From the NCBI RefSeq assembly GCF_006974145.1, contig NZ_CP039456.1:2138001-2202000 (forward strand): 64,000 bases of DNA, written 5' to 3'. Below the pieces are notes generated by a model. That model saw only the letters and a list, made by a program, of their open reading frames with translations. It searched no databases and had not been told where the DNA came from. This document shows, one piece after another, positions 38,004-47,714 of this stretch. The first letter of the stretch is position 1; each line of letters begins with the position of its first letter. Made by a program: the position numbers and the translations under genes. This DNA is from Changchengzhania lutea (GTDB lineage: Bacteria; Bacteroidota; Bacteroidia; Flavobacteriales; Flavobacteriaceae).

Positions 38004-38043
38004 AAAGAGTTGAGGGCTTTATGCTAAGTTCCAACTCTTTTTC
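38004..38043 (+). terminator. Intra-operon terminator-like hairpin after the receptor gene
   Basis: AAAGAGTTG (38004-38012) pairs with CAACTCTTT (38032-38040), loop of 19 bases, followed by TT. It is weaker than other terminators here and may lower transcription of the downstream genes relative to the receptor. Confidence 0.5.
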
Positions 38044-38063
38044 ACACAATTTTTTATACACAT

Positions 38064-38422
38064 ATGCGAGCTTTTATTTTTTCAATAGTATTTATTGTTG
38101 CCTTGACTAAAGTCAGTTTCGGTCAAGTTTCGGAGTCAGTTTCTTTAACTACTAAAACTGAATTAAAAAAGATGATATTATATGGTAGTGATACGTGTCA
38201 CTATTGCCTTGATACCAAGGCCTATTTAAGAGAAAGAAAAATAGATTTTATATATTTTGATGTAGAGATCTAAATTTAGAAAAGCAACAGGACATGTTAG
38301 TGAAACTTCAAAAGGCAAAAATTGGTGTTTCCAGCTTGAATTTACCCGTCGTTGATAAGGAAGGCGACATATTTACAAATGGAGAAGATTTCGAGAAGTT
38401 TCTTAAAAGAATAATCCAATAA
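38064..38422 (+). pseudogene. Exported glutaredoxin-like protein, broken by a -1 frameshift
   Basis: The first frame (38064-38273) gives a signal peptide (to about 20), then MILYGSDTCHYCLDTKAYLRE, a glutaredoxin active site of CHYC type, and stops at VEI. Reading one base back, from GAT at about 38269, a second frame runs to TAA at 38420-38422. It supplies the rest of the fold: a helix with LNLEKQQDMLVKLQKAKIG, the cis-Pro LNLPVVDKEGDIF and the final helix FEKFLKRIIQ. The two parts fit without overlap or gap, so a single missing base explains the break. It could be a real lesion or a sequencing error. No canonical slippery heptamer precedes the stop. Its place in a sugar operon is unusual. 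Confidence 0.75.
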
Positions 38423-38438
38423 AATCAAAGTTGTAATC

Positions 38439-39782
38439 ATGCTAAAAAAACCAAATTTAAGTTTCTGGCAAATTTTTAATATGAATGTAGGATTCTTAGG
38501 GATTCAATTCAGTTTTGGTTTACAGCAAACAGCCGTTAATCCTATATTTTCATTTTTAGGAGCGCACCATGAAGATTTACCTTTACTAAACCTTGCTGGT
38601 CCTGTAACTGGATTGATTATTCAACCTATAATTGGGGCCATATCAGATAAAACTTGGTCGCCAAGATGGGGAAGACGCAAGCCGTTCTTTTTAATAGGTG
38701 CAATAATAGGTAGTTTATGCTTATTTGCCTTTCCTTTTAGTCCAACACTTTGGTTTGCTGTTGGTTTATTGTGGATTCTTGATGTGGGCAATAATATGGC
38801 TATGGAACCTTATCGTGCCTTTGTAGGTGATAAATTACCCAACAAGCAATTAAGTTTTGGTTATCAAATGCAAAGTTTGTTTGTTGGTGCGGGCATTGTT
38901 TTGGCAAATGCCTCCATTTTTCTGTTTCAAGATTGGTTTGGTGTTGCAGAAACAGTTGAAGCGGCTAGCGGTATTCCTAAGTGGTTATATTATTCATTCT
39001 TTATCGGTGCTGTATTATCGGTATCTACCATATTATGGTCCGTTTTAAAAACACCTGAAATTCCACCATCAGATGAAGAATTTGATGAGATCAAAAAACA
39101 CAATGCGTTGCCATTTGCAAAACGCGTTAGGACGCCCTTTATAGAAATTGTTCAAGCCATCAAAGATATGCCCAAGTTTATGTGGAAACTATCCGCTGTT
39201 TATCTGTTTCAATGGTATGCCCTATTTGTGTATTGGCAGTTTATAGCGCCTATGTTTAAAGAAAGTATGGGATTTAACAGTTCAGAGGCCTTAAGTCAAG
39301 CTGCAAAAATGAATACGACATATAATCTTTCTACCATTGTTTTTGCATTGGCATTGGTGCCATTAGCGCTAAAATTTGGAGGTAAAAAAGTATATGTGTT
39401 TAGTTTGTTCTTAACGGGAATCGCCATGCTAAGTATACCATATATTCAAGATCCGTTTTTGGTTATTTTACCAATGATTTTGTTTGGTATAGGTTGGGCA
39501 GCTATGATGGGTATTCCATATTCAATGGTATCTAAAATAGTACCTCAAGAACGCCGTGGTGTATACATGGGAATATTAAATATGATGATCGTTATCCCTA
39601 TGGGAATTCAAACGTTAACCTTTGGTCCTGTAGTAAAAAATCTATTGAATAATAGCGCGGTTAATGCCATATTATTTGGTGGTGTGTTTTTTATCATAGC
39701 CGCGGTTTTAGCATTGCGTCTAAAAGAGCCTAAAACAAATAATGAAGAGGAAAATATTGTTGTCACAGGCGACGGGCACTAA
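38439..39782 (+). CDS. MFS permease of the sucrose/maltose (SUT/SLC45-like) type
   Basis: The 447-residue protein has 12 predicted transmembrane helices. The loop between helices 2 and 3 carries SDKTWSPRWGRRKPFFLIGA, matching the RxGRRxPF signature of sucrose-proton symporters and the related glycoside-pentoside-hexuronide group. It should move the intact sugar from periplasm to cytoplasm. It lies between the broken glutaredoxin gene and the kinase and is part of the LacI-controlled unit. Sucrose is favoured by context; maltose is the alternative. Confidence 0.88.
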   Translation: MLKKPNLSFWQIFNMNVGFLGIQFSFGLQQTAVNPIFSFLGAHHEDLPLLNLAGPVTGLIIQPIIGAISDKTWSPRWGRRKPFFLIGAIIGSLCLFAFPFSPTLWFAVGLLWILDVGNNMAMEPYRAFVGDKLPNKQLSFGYQMQSLFVGAGIVLANASIFLFQDWFGVAETVEAASGIPKWLYYSFFIGAVLSVSTILWSVLKTPEIPPSDEEFDEIKKHNALPFAKRVRTPFIEIVQAIKDMPKFMWKLSAVYLFQWYALFVYWQFIAPMFKESMGFNSSEALSQAAKMNTTYNLSTIVFALALVPLALKFGGKKVYVFSLFLTGIAMLSIPYIQDPFLVILPMILFGIGWAAMMGIPYSMVSKIVPQERRGVYMGILNMMIVIPMGIQTLTFGPVVKNLLNNSAVNAILFGGVFFIIAAVLALRLKEPKTNNEEENIVVTGDGH

Positions 39783-39842
39783 TTTTATAAACTTTAGACC
39801 TAATTAAATTAAAAATCAGGTCAAATACCAAATACATTTATT

Positions 39843-40781
39843 TTGAAAAAAAAGATAAAAGAGATAGATATTTTATGTGTTGGCGAAGTGCTTGTCGACT
39901 TCATTGGGCATCAAACAGGAGTACTTATCAACAATACAAGAGATTACCACAGGTATTTAGGAGGTTCTCCAGCAAATGTAGCTATGAATTCGGCAAGATT
40001 AGGATTGAAATCCGTCATGGTAGCTACCGTTGGGGATGATGGTTTTGGAGATTACATTTTTGAAAGACTTAATGAAGTTGGTGTAAATACCAATCACATA
40101 AAAAAAATAGACAGCAAACCTACAAGCGTCATTTTTGTTTCTAGAACAGAAAGTACGCCCGATTTTATTCCGTTTCGAAAAGCTGATTCTTGCATTCAAG
40201 AAAATCAAATGCCATCAGACTTACTTTCAAAAACAAATATTTATCACACAACCTGTTTCGCTTTAAGTAAAAATCCTGCACAAGCTACCATTTTAAAAAA
40301 GGCTGAAGAGGCTTTTAATTTGGGATGTAAATTAAGTATCGATGTCAATTATGCTAAAAAATTATGGAATAGCCAAGAAGAGGCATTAAAGGTTATTAAG
40401 GCGTATTGCAAATTTAATCCTCTAGTGAAGATTAGTGAAGATGATATGTTGAGACTTTTTGATAAAGAATTACCTCACGAAGATATATTTAATTTTTTCC
40501 ATTCGGAAGGGGTCGCTACAGTGTGTTTAACTCTAGGAAGTAAAGGTGTTAAACTATCTCAAAAAGGTAAAAAGGTTATTGAGTTACCAGCAATAAAAAT
40601 AGATGTGGTACAGGATGCGACTGGAGCAGGCGATGCCTTTTGGTCTGGGTTTTTGTTTGCTTATATTAAAGAAAAACCTATTGAAAAATGTTTAGAAGTG
40701 GCATTGCAAATAGCCGCTTTAAAACTTCAAAATGTAGGTAGGTTACCGGACAACATTAACATATTATCAAAGCTTCTCTAA
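39843..40781 (+). CDS. Fructokinase (PfkB/ribokinase family)
   Basis: The 312-residue protein starts at TTG, supported by the first strand IDILCVGEVLVDFIG. The PfkB signatures are present: GGSPANVAMNSARLG (about 40-54) and DATGAGDAFWSGF (about 258-270) with the catalytic Asp and anion hole. It phosphorylates a furanose using ATP; next to a sucrose phosphorylase gene, the natural substrate is the fructose released. It lies eight bases before the phosphorylase gene, so the pair is translationally close. Other PfkB sugars cannot be excluded. Confidence 0.88.
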   Translation: MKKKIKEIDILCVGEVLVDFIGHQTGVLINNTRDYHRYLGGSPANVAMNSARLGLKSVMVATVGDDGFGDYIFERLNEVGVNTNHIKKIDSKPTSVIFVSRTESTPDFIPFRKADSCIQENQMPSDLLSKTNIYHTTCFALSKNPAQATILKKAEEAFNLGCKLSIDVNYAKKLWNSQEEALKVIKAYCKFNPLVKISEDDMLRLFDKELPHEDIFNFFHSEGVATVCLTLGSKGVKLSQKGKKVIELPAIKIDVVQDATGAGDAFWSGFLFAYIKEKPIEKCLEVALQIAALKLQNVGRLPDNINILSKLL

Positions 40782-40789
40782 AACCTCAA

Positions 40790-42526
40790 ATGATGTCAAA
40801 AGATTCTAATATCACGAATGGGGTCATGCTAAATGCATATCCCGATAGCGTTGGAACCAATTTAAATGAAATGATCAGTATGTTGCAAAGGCCTCAATTC
40901 AAGGATGTTTTTTCGTTGTTTTATGTGCTCCCAACATTTTTTAATAGTGATTTAGATAGAGGATTTTCAATTATAGATTACAACCTAAATAAAAACTTAG
41001 TTTCTCAAGAAGATTTAAAAGCACTCGAAAAGCTTGGTATACAGTTGAAATTTGATATCGTTTTAAATCATCTATCAGTAGCATCACCTCAATTTAAAGA
41101 TTTACTTAAGCGCGGTGATAAATCAAAATATAAAGATCTTTTTATTAATTGGAATACATTTTGGGAAGGGAATGGCACCATGGGAGATGATGGTGTTATC
41201 ATTCCAAAAGACGAGTTTCTCAATAAATTGTTTATGAGAAAATCTGGATTACCCATATTAAAAGTGCTTTTCCCCGATGGCTCTGAAAAACCTTATTGGA
41301 ATACGTTCTACCAAGAAATTACATATAATAAGATAAATAGTGAAGATTTAATTAAAGTTGAGGGATTAACTCTAGAAAAAACTGAATGGATCTGTAATAA
41401 AGTCAATTCAGCAATTGAAGAAAATAAAGACTTCACCACGATTGATTTCGAAGATTGCAATCATTTAAAAGGTGAGGTTTTGGAAATTATAAATCGAAAT
41501 CGTTCCTATTTAGGGCAAATGGATGTGAATGCCAAATCTGAATTGGTTTGGGATTTCTATGAAGAAACCTTAAAAAAAGTCAGTGATTTTGGCTGTAAAA
41601 TATTGAGATTAGATGCTTTTGCCTATTTGCATAAAGACATTGGTCAGTCCAATTTTTTTAATAAACCAGGAACTTGGGAATATTTAGAGCGAATAAAAAA
41701 AATAGCGCAAAAAAATAATTTAACCCTTTTGCCAGAAATTCATGCCGAATACGGAATGCATTTACACGATGAGGTTGCAAACGAAGGCTATTATATTTAC
41801 GACTTTTTCTTACCAGGGTTAACTATTCATACCATTGAAAGCACTAATAGCAAAGCACTTTTAACGTGGGCCAAAGAAATTATTAGCAAAGGTTACAAAA
41901 CGGTAAACATGTTGGGATGTCATGATGGTATTCCTGTTTTAGATTTAAAAGGTAAAGCCATTAACGGTACTTATAACAAAGGTCTGTTGGAAGATGATGA
42001 GATTGAAGCCATTATGAATAAGATCATGGAACGTGGGGGTAGAGTAAAAAACCTTTACGATCCATCTGGAAATAAAATATCCTATTATCAAGTAAACGCA
42101 ACATTTTTTAGTGCATTAGGGGAGAGTGAGCAAAAATTATTGTTAGCTAGAGCTATTCAAATGTTCATGCCAGGGATTCCGCAAGTATGGTACTTAGATA
42201 TTTTTGCAGGGAAGAATAATTATGAAGCTGCTGACAAGGGAGGAAGCGGCGGACATAAAGAGATTAATCGTACCACACTTACAGTACATGATATTAAAAA
42301 CGGTTTAAAAAGAGATATTGTTCTTAATCAGCTTGAACTATTAAAATTAAGAAATACATCTAAAGCGTTTTCAGGTACCATAAAGATTAATAAAACTTCA
42401 GATAAAGAAATTGATATTAAGTGGGTGAATCAGAATGAGATTGCACATTTAAAGGCCAATCTTAAAACGCAAACGTTTCACATAGATTATACAGAAGGCG
42501 GGGTTGCCAAGACAATGACATTTTGA
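40790..42526 (+). CDS. Sucrose-phosphorylase-type GH13 (subfamily 18) enzyme with an internal insertion
   Basis: The 578-residue protein follows the sucrose phosphorylase pattern: DIVLNHLSVASPQFKDLL (89-106), FINWNTFW (118-125), nucleophile D275 in ILRLDAFAYL, acid/base E316 in LLPEIHAEYG and D379 in GCHDGIPVLD. The family splits sucrose with phosphate to glucose 1-phosphate and fructose in the cytoplasm; related members act on glucosylglycerate, glucosylglycerol or sucrose 6-phosphate. Between the WNTF strand (170-173) and QMDVN (243-247), normally close, are about 60 extra residues (about 180-240). Context (permease, fructokinase) favours sucrose. It ends the operon. Confidence 0.88.
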   Translation: MMSKDSNITNGVMLNAYPDSVGTNLNEMISMLQRPQFKDVFSLFYVLPTFFNSDLDRGFSIIDYNLNKNLVSQEDLKALEKLGIQLKFDIVLNHLSVASPQFKDLLKRGDKSKYKDLFINWNTFWEGNGTMGDDGVIIPKDEFLNKLFMRKSGLPILKVLFPDGSEKPYWNTFYQEITYNKINSEDLIKVEGLTLEKTEWICNKVNSAIEENKDFTTIDFEDCNHLKGEVLEIINRNRSYLGQMDVNAKSELVWDFYEETLKKVSDFGCKILRLDAFAYLHKDIGQSNFFNKPGTWEYLERIKKIAQKNNLTLLPEIHAEYGMHLHDEVANEGYYIYDFFLPGLTIHTIESTNSKALLTWAKEIISKGYKTVNMLGCHDGIPVLDLKGKAINGTYNKGLLEDDEIEAIMNKIMERGGRVKNLYDPSGNKISYYQVNATFFSALGESEQKLLLARAIQMFMPGIPQVWYLDIFAGKNNYEAADKGGSGGHKEINRTTLTVHDIKNGLKRDIVLNQLELLKLRNTSKAFSGTIKINKTSDKEIDIKWVNQNEIAHLKANLKTQTFHIDYTEGGVAKTMTF

Positions 42527-42643
42527 TGTTTTGCATTAAGAAGGCTCATGTTACCTTCATTAAAAACCCAAAGAAATTCTCAGACTTAGAAAAAACATCA
42601 ACTTTTTGAAAGAATAAAAATTTAAACGAGTTCAGTGTAAATA

Positions 42644-44533
42644 CTAGTGATACCAAACGGTTCTAGGTTTTCCCAGTTCAATATTATGAAAACCGAAATC
42701 TTCACTTTCAAATGCATTTGTTTTAAATAGATTACGGCCTTGACCCGGGATGCTTGGATAAAATGACAGCGACAATTGAAAAGAGCTAAATACTAAATAA
42801 TCATTTCTAATTATAAAACCAATTCCTAATGACGGATACACTTTACTTTTAAAAAGTTTTTGCTCCGCATCACCTAGCATGCCAGCAGAAAAATTTAAAT
42901 AAGGATTTAATCTGAACCCTAAGATATTCCAAGGGGAGTAAAATTGCGTTTGAAAAGAGATAATCATTTTTTTCGTGCCTGTAATATCACTATCAAATCC
43001 AGATAAGCCAGAGTCCAAATAAGGCTCATAATCATTACCAGTAAAGCCAAGTAGAATAGGTCGGTCATTAAGTGTTAATCTATCCGCAAGAGTATTCAGC
43101 CTGTGGGTTCCTATTAGTAACTGAGGCTTTACAAATTGACGTAATTTCCAATTGCCTCCAAGGTCCATTAAATTGGTAAAATAATTTAATTCGAAATTAT
43201 ATGTTGTTTGCTCGCGTTGGGAACCATTTAAAAACGTACCATACTCTGCCTTTGCGCTTAGATAGCCCCATTTAAAATAATCGCCAATGGTTGCCTGCGC
43301 CCCCAAATAGGTTCTGGTTTGTTTATTTTTTCTTTGAAATCCAGAGGTTACGGCTCCAGAAAAGCCAATAGGAACATCCTCAATAATGCCCAAATTAAAA
43401 ATATATTCATCCTCAACAAATTGCCTCGATGCTATTCCAATACTGCCAAGTACAAAGGATTCGTTCGAAAAATATCGTATCGAGTCATAAGCGATATCTG
43501 GTCTGTCCTTATACTCGGCATGTGTAAATCGGGCGGCGGCAATTAAATTTGTTGTTCGTTCTTCATCAGTGACACCATCCAATACGTTCAAGGCATGACC
43601 CAGCCAAAAATCTTGAGTTTGATATTTAAAATTTTGTAGATCAAATTCGCGTTGGACGTTTTGTAATGAATCTTGTCTAAAATGTTCAGCTAAAAAAATG
43701 CCTCCTGCCCAATGGGTTAAAGGGGAAAAGAAATTTCGTTCGATATTTAATCGCTTCTCATAAAAACCATTTAACTCATTTTTATAGGCTATAGACGTTC
43801 TAATATAGCTGTTCTTAATAGTAGGAACAGCATATTCTATATCATACGCAGAACGATCGTCTTTTAAGCTATTGGTAAAGCTTTGATTAATTTGATGGCC
43901 AAACCCTAAAAAATTACGTTCCCTGAATTGTAAATTAAATCTGGAACTAGACGCAGAGCCTTGTGGTATGATGCTCCAGGAATCTAAAACACGTACGGTA
44001 ACATCTATAGAATCTGAGGTTTTTGCTGTTTTATTAGCTCTAATCGCAACACTTCTTATAAAGTTTTGAGAACGCATGAGCCTTTTCGATTCATTAACTA
44101 AAAGTGTGTCAAAACGTTTGTTTTCTTTAAATAACAATAAATTTCGAATGGCGAATTGTTTGGATTTTATATGGATGCTATTGCCAGCTTTTCCTAGCCA
44201 GTTTTTAGGTCCTTTTAGGGTGTCATAAATTGAAAAACCAAAGGGATCAAGCGTCACAATATCTATATGTCTGATAATTTTACCTTGATAAAGTCTATAA
44301 TTTTGATGCTTTGCTTTTTTTAAACGAATGCGTTGTTTTTTATTGGTAGATTTAAAAATTAATTTGTGAAGTGTTTTTGTGAATTTATTCTTTTTGGAAT
44401 AGATCTCTATTTTTTTATAGATTTCAGTAGAGTCTTTTTCAGTTTCATTTTCTTGACCATTTACCGACATTGATATGGTTAGATGGATAAGAACAAATAA
44501 AACGTATTTAGAATTCAATGGTATAAATGTCAA
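42644..44533 (-). CDS. Omp85-like outer-membrane protein with POTRA-type N-terminus
   Basis: The 629-residue protein has a signal peptide (to about 26), a basic Lys-rich stretch (about 40-75) and POTRA-like elements (about 85-200). The latter include GKIIRHIDIVTLDPFGFS, FAIRNLLLFKENKRFD and a following VRVLDSWSIIP strand. From about 210 it is beta-barrel-like with alternating aromatic strands and RERNFLGFGHQ. Members of the BamA/TamA group insert or export outer-membrane proteins; this short version with few POTRA domains is of unknown role. It is convergent with the sucrose operon and divergent from maeB. Confidence 0.75.
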   Translation of the reverse strand: MTFIPLNSKYVLFVLIHLTISMSVNGQENETEKDSTEIYKKIEIYSKKNKFTKTLHKLIFKSTNKKQRIRLKKAKHQNYRLYQGKIIRHIDIVTLDPFGFSIYDTLKGPKNWLGKAGNSIHIKSKQFAIRNLLLFKENKRFDTLLVNESKRLMRSQNFIRSVAIRANKTAKTSDSIDVTVRVLDSWSIIPQGSASSSRFNLQFRERNFLGFGHQINQSFTNSLKDDRSAYDIEYAVPTIKNSYIRTSIAYKNELNGFYEKRLNIERNFFSPLTHWAGGIFLAEHFRQDSLQNVQREFDLQNFKYQTQDFWLGHALNVLDGVTDEERTTNLIAAARFTHAEYKDRPDIAYDSIRYFSNESFVLGSIGIASRQFVEDEYIFNLGIIEDVPIGFSGAVTSGFQRKNKQTRTYLGAQATIGDYFKWGYLSAKAEYGTFLNGSQREQTTYNFELNYFTNLMDLGGNWKLRQFVKPQLLIGTHRLNTLADRLTLNDRPILLGFTGNDYEPYLDSGLSGFDSDITGTKKMIISFQTQFYSPWNILGFRLNPYLNFSAGMLGDAEQKLFKSKVYPSLGIGFIIRNDYLVFSSFQLSLSFYPSIPGQGRNLFKTNAFESEDFGFHNIELGKPRTVWYH

Positions 44534-44778
44534 GAGATTTTCGAAAATGAAAAGTAAGCATGTTTAAAATACTAGTAGGACGTTTTTGTATTTAAATTTA
44601 ACTCAAATGTACCGCCTTGGCAAGTTACATGTAAGAAATTAAAACTTGTAATACCCAAGATATTGCGTTTTTATATCCACAGATCTATAATTTCAAATGA
44701 AATTTCAATTTTTTAAAAGAATAGCGGCTTCCTTAGTGGGATTATTATATTTTTACGGTTACCTAATTATCCATTTTT

Positions 44779-47076
44779 ATGAGCGAAGAAAGCAAACGTC
44801 GAGAAGCCCTAATATATCACGCCAAACCAACTCCAGGAAAAATAAAAGTAGTCCCAACCAAAAAATATTCGAGCCAGAGAGATTTGTCACTGGCATATTC
44901 CCCAGGAGTTGCAGAACCGTGTTTAGAAATAGAAAAGGACAAAAATAATGCCTACAAGTACACAGCTAAAGGTAATTTAGTTGCTGTAATCACAAACGGT
45001 ACAGCTGTATTGGGACTGGGTAATATTGGTCCTGAAGCCTCTAAACCTGTTATGGAAGGTAAAGGTTTACTGTTTAAGATTTTTGCTGATATTGATGTGT
45101 TTGATATTGAAGTGGATACAGAGAATATCGACGAATTTATTCAAACCGTAAAAATGATCGCCCCTACATTTGGCGGGATTAATTTAGAAGACATCAAAGC
45201 CCCTGAAGCTTTTGAAATTGAAAGACGCTTAAAAGAAGAATTGGATATACCGGTGATGCATGATGATCAACATGGTACGGCGATTATTTCTGCGGCGGCT
45301 CTTTTAAATGCCTTGGAGCTTTCAAAGAAAAAAATTAATAAGGTAAAAATTGTAATAAGTGGCGCAGGAGCAGCGGCCATTTCTTGTTCGCGATTGTATC
45401 AAGCTTTTGGTGCAAAGCGAGAAAATATGGTGATGCTGGATAGTAAAGGTGTCATTAGAAACGACCGCGAAAATTTATCTATAGAAAAAGCAGAATTCTC
45501 TACCCATAGAAAAATTGATACGCTAGATGAAGCCATGAAAAATGCCGATGTTTTTATTGGTCTATCCATGGCCAATATCGTAACAGCAGATATGCTAAAA
45601 GCGATGGCTAAAAACCCCATCGTATTTGCTATGGCCAATCCAGACCCAGAAATAAAGTACGACATTGCCATCGCCGCGAGAAAAGATATCATCATGGCTA
45701 CTGGGCGTAGCGATCATCCTAATCAGGTAAATAATGTTTTAGGATTTCCATTTATTTTTAGAGGCGCATTGGATGTTCGTGCTACAAAAATTAACGAAGC
45801 GATGAAAATGGCGGCGGTTAAAGCCTTGGCCAATTTAGCAAAAGAACCCGTGCCTGAACAAGTGAATATTGCTTATGGCGAAACCCGCTTAACTTTTGGA
45901 AAAGAGTATATCATTCCAAAGCCTTTCGATCCAAGATTAATTGCAGAAGTGCCTCCAGCAGTTGCAAAAGCAGCCATGGACAGTGGTGTCGCAAAAGAAC
46001 CGATAATAGATTGGGATAAATACAAAGAATCTTTAAGAGAACGTCTGGGCTCAGATAACAAGGTGGTCAGGCTTTTGCTTAACAGGGCAAAATTAGCACC
46101 CAAGCGGGTGGTATTTGCAGAGGCCGATCAATTGGCGGTGCTTAAAGCAGCTCAAATTGTCCACGAAGAAGGCATTGCGTTTCCTGTTTTATTAGGTAGA
46201 AAGGAAACGATTAAAGCCTTAATGAAGGAGATTGAATTTGATGCAGATGTGCCTATTATCGATCCGAAAGAAGAATCAGAAAACGATACGAAAAATAAAT
46301 ATGCCAAAGTGTATTGGGAGCAGCGCAAACGTCGCGGAGTAACGTATTATTCTTCGCAGCGTTTAATGCGAGAGCGTAACTATTATGCGGCCATGATGGT
46401 GAATGAGGGCGATGCTGATGCCCTTATCTCGGGGTATTCTCGTAGTTATCCAACCGTATTAAAACCTATGATGGAACTCATCGGGCTGGCACAAGGCGCT
46501 TCAAGAATTGCAACCACCAATGTGATGATGACAAAACGTGGCCCCTTATTCTTAAGTGATACCTCTATTAATATAGATCCTACTGCAAAAGATTTAACGC
46601 GCATCGCTCAAATGACCTCAAAGGTTATTAAAATGTTCGCTTTAGAACCGGTTATGGCTATGGTCTCGTATTCAAATTTCGGCTCGTCACCTAACGAAAA
46701 AGCATCGAAAGTGCGGGAGGCTGTTTCCTATTTGCATAGGCATCATCCGGATTTAGCGGTAGATGGTGAACTTCAAACAGATTTTGCATTAAATGACGAC
46801 ATGCTTCGCGAAAAATTCCCGTTTTCTAAACTGGTGGGTAAAAAAGTAAATGCACTTATTTTTCCAAATTTGGATGCCGCAAATATCACGTACAAATTAC
46901 TAAAGGAACTACACGATGCAGATTCTATAGGGCCCATTATGATGGGGATGCGTAAACCCGTACATATCTTGCAATTAGGAGCGAGCGTTGATGAAATTGT
47001 AAACATGACAGCCGTGGCGGTTATCGATGCACAACATAAGGAAAAGTGGGAATCAGAAAAGGGTAAAGCAAAGTAA
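44779..47076 (+). CDS. maeB: NADP-dependent malic enzyme with phosphotransacetylase-like domain
   Basis: The 765-residue protein has the MaeB arrangement: malic enzyme N-terminal and NAD(P)-binding domains (about 1-425; [34 protein letters not shown]) and a phosphotransacetylase-like domain (about 430-760; [18 protein letters not shown]). It decarboxylates malate to pyruvate with NADP reduction; the extra domain usually gives control by acetyl-CoA. An in-frame ATG at 44779 begins [11 protein letters not shown], the family start. It is followed by ruvA. Confidence 0.95.
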   Translation: MSEESKRREALIYHAKPTPGKIKVVPTKKYSSQRDLSLAYSPGVAEPCLEIEKDKNNAYKYTAKGNLVAVITNGTAVLGLGNIGPEASKPVMEGKGLLFKIFADIDVFDIEVDTENIDEFIQTVKMIAPTFGGINLEDIKAPEAFEIERRLKEELDIPVMHDDQHGTAIISAAALLNALELSKKKINKVKIVISGAGAAAISCSRLYQAFGAKRENMVMLDSKGVIRNDRENLSIEKAEFSTHRKIDTLDEAMKNADVFIGLSMANIVTADMLKAMAKNPIVFAMANPDPEIKYDIAIAARKDIIMATGRSDHPNQVNNVLGFPFIFRGALDVRATKINEAMKMAAVKALANLAKEPVPEQVNIAYGETRLTFGKEYIIPKPFDPRLIAEVPPAVAKAAMDSGVAKEPIIDWDKYKESLRERLGSDNKVVRLLLNRAKLAPKRVVFAEADQLAVLKAAQIVHEEGIAFPVLLGRKETIKALMKEIEFDADVPIIDPKEESENDTKNKYAKVYWEQRKRRGVTYYSSQRLMRERNYYAAMMVNEGDADALISGYSRSYPTVLKPMMELIGLAQGASRIATTNVMMTKRGPLFLSDTSINIDPTAKDLTRIAQMTSKVIKMFALEPVMAMVSYSNFGSSPNEKASKVREAVSYLHRHHPDLAVDGELQTDFALNDDMLREKFPFSKLVGKKVNALIFPNLDAANITYKLLKELHDADSIGPIMMGMRKPVHILQLGASVDEIVNMTAVAVIDAQHKEKWESEKGKAK

Positions 47077-47096
47077 ATTAGTGACAATAATTTTAT

Positions 47097-47104
47097 TACA
47101 TTTG
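47097..47104 (+). promoter_or_regulatory. -7 element before ruvA
   Basis: TACATTTG matches TAnnTTTG, 22 bases before the ruvA ATG. No good -33 TTTG is at the expected distance, so this is tentative. Confidence 0.4.
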
Positions 47105-47126
47105 GTCGGGCAACGAACTACAATTC

Positions 47127-47708
47127 ATGATAACACATATTCAAGGGAAACTTACTGAAAAAAATCCAACACATGTAGTTATTGATTGTAACGGCGTGGG
47201 CTATATGCTTCATATTTCATTACATACCTATTCGCAACTACCTAATAACGATAACCTCAAATTATTCACACATCTTCAAGTCAAAGAAGATTCGCATACA
47301 TTATATGGGTTTTCTAGTGTGGCAGAACGTGACATTTTTAGATTACTCATTTCAGTTAGTGGTATAGGGTCGAGTATTGCACGTACTATGTTATCATCAC
47401 TAACTCCAAAGCAGGTAAGGGAAGGTATCGCAAACAATGATGTGGCTTTAATTCAATCTATAAAAGGAATAGGTACTAAAACCGCACAGCGCGTTATTAT
47501 AGATTTGAAAGATAAAATTCTAAAGATTTATGATATTGATGAAGTTTCTATTCCTAGAGGCAATACCAGTAAAGATGAAGCGTTATCTGCATTAGAAGTG
47601 CTTGGTTTTGTGAAAAAACAAGCAGAGCGCGTCGTCGAAAAAATTATGATTTCTCACCCTGAGGCTGATGTTGAAACCATTATAAAACAAGCTTTAAAAA
47701 ATTTATAA
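47127..47708 (+). CDS. ruvA: Holliday junction DNA helicase subunit RuvA
   Basis: The 193-residue protein has the three RuvA parts: OB fold (1-62, MITHIQGKLTEKNPTHVVID), two helix-hairpin-helix motifs (LISVSGIGSSIART and IQSIKGIGTKTAQRVI) and a C-terminal UBA-like domain (about 148-193) that binds RuvB. The tetramer holds the Holliday junction. It is six bases before sprA, a neighbourhood I recall as common in flavobacteria. Confidence 0.96.
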   Translation: MITHIQGKLTEKNPTHVVIDCNGVGYMLHISLHTYSQLPNNDNLKLFTHLQVKEDSHTLYGFSSVAERDIFRLLISVSGIGSSIARTMLSSLTPKQVREGIANNDVALIQSIKGIGTKTAQRVIIDLKDKILKIYDIDEVSIPRGNTSKDEALSALEVLGFVKKQAERVVEKIMISHPEADVETIIKQALKNL

Positions 47709-47714
47709 TAGATT

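Noticed and set aside
38258-38280. Programmed -1 ribosomal frameshift in the glutaredoxin gene
   Set aside because: An A-AAT-TTA heptamer exists only after the zero-frame stop, so it cannot serve; a lesion or sequencing error is simpler.
42527-42643. Terminator between the sucrose operon and the convergent Omp85-like gene
   Set aside because: No stable stem with T-run was found; how the two converging transcripts end is unclear.
44697-44948. 83-codon plus-strand frame with an apparent N-terminal helix before maeB
   Set aside because: Most of it overlaps the start of maeB in another frame and turns into basic low-complexity sequence; the MaeB start at 44779 is family-like.
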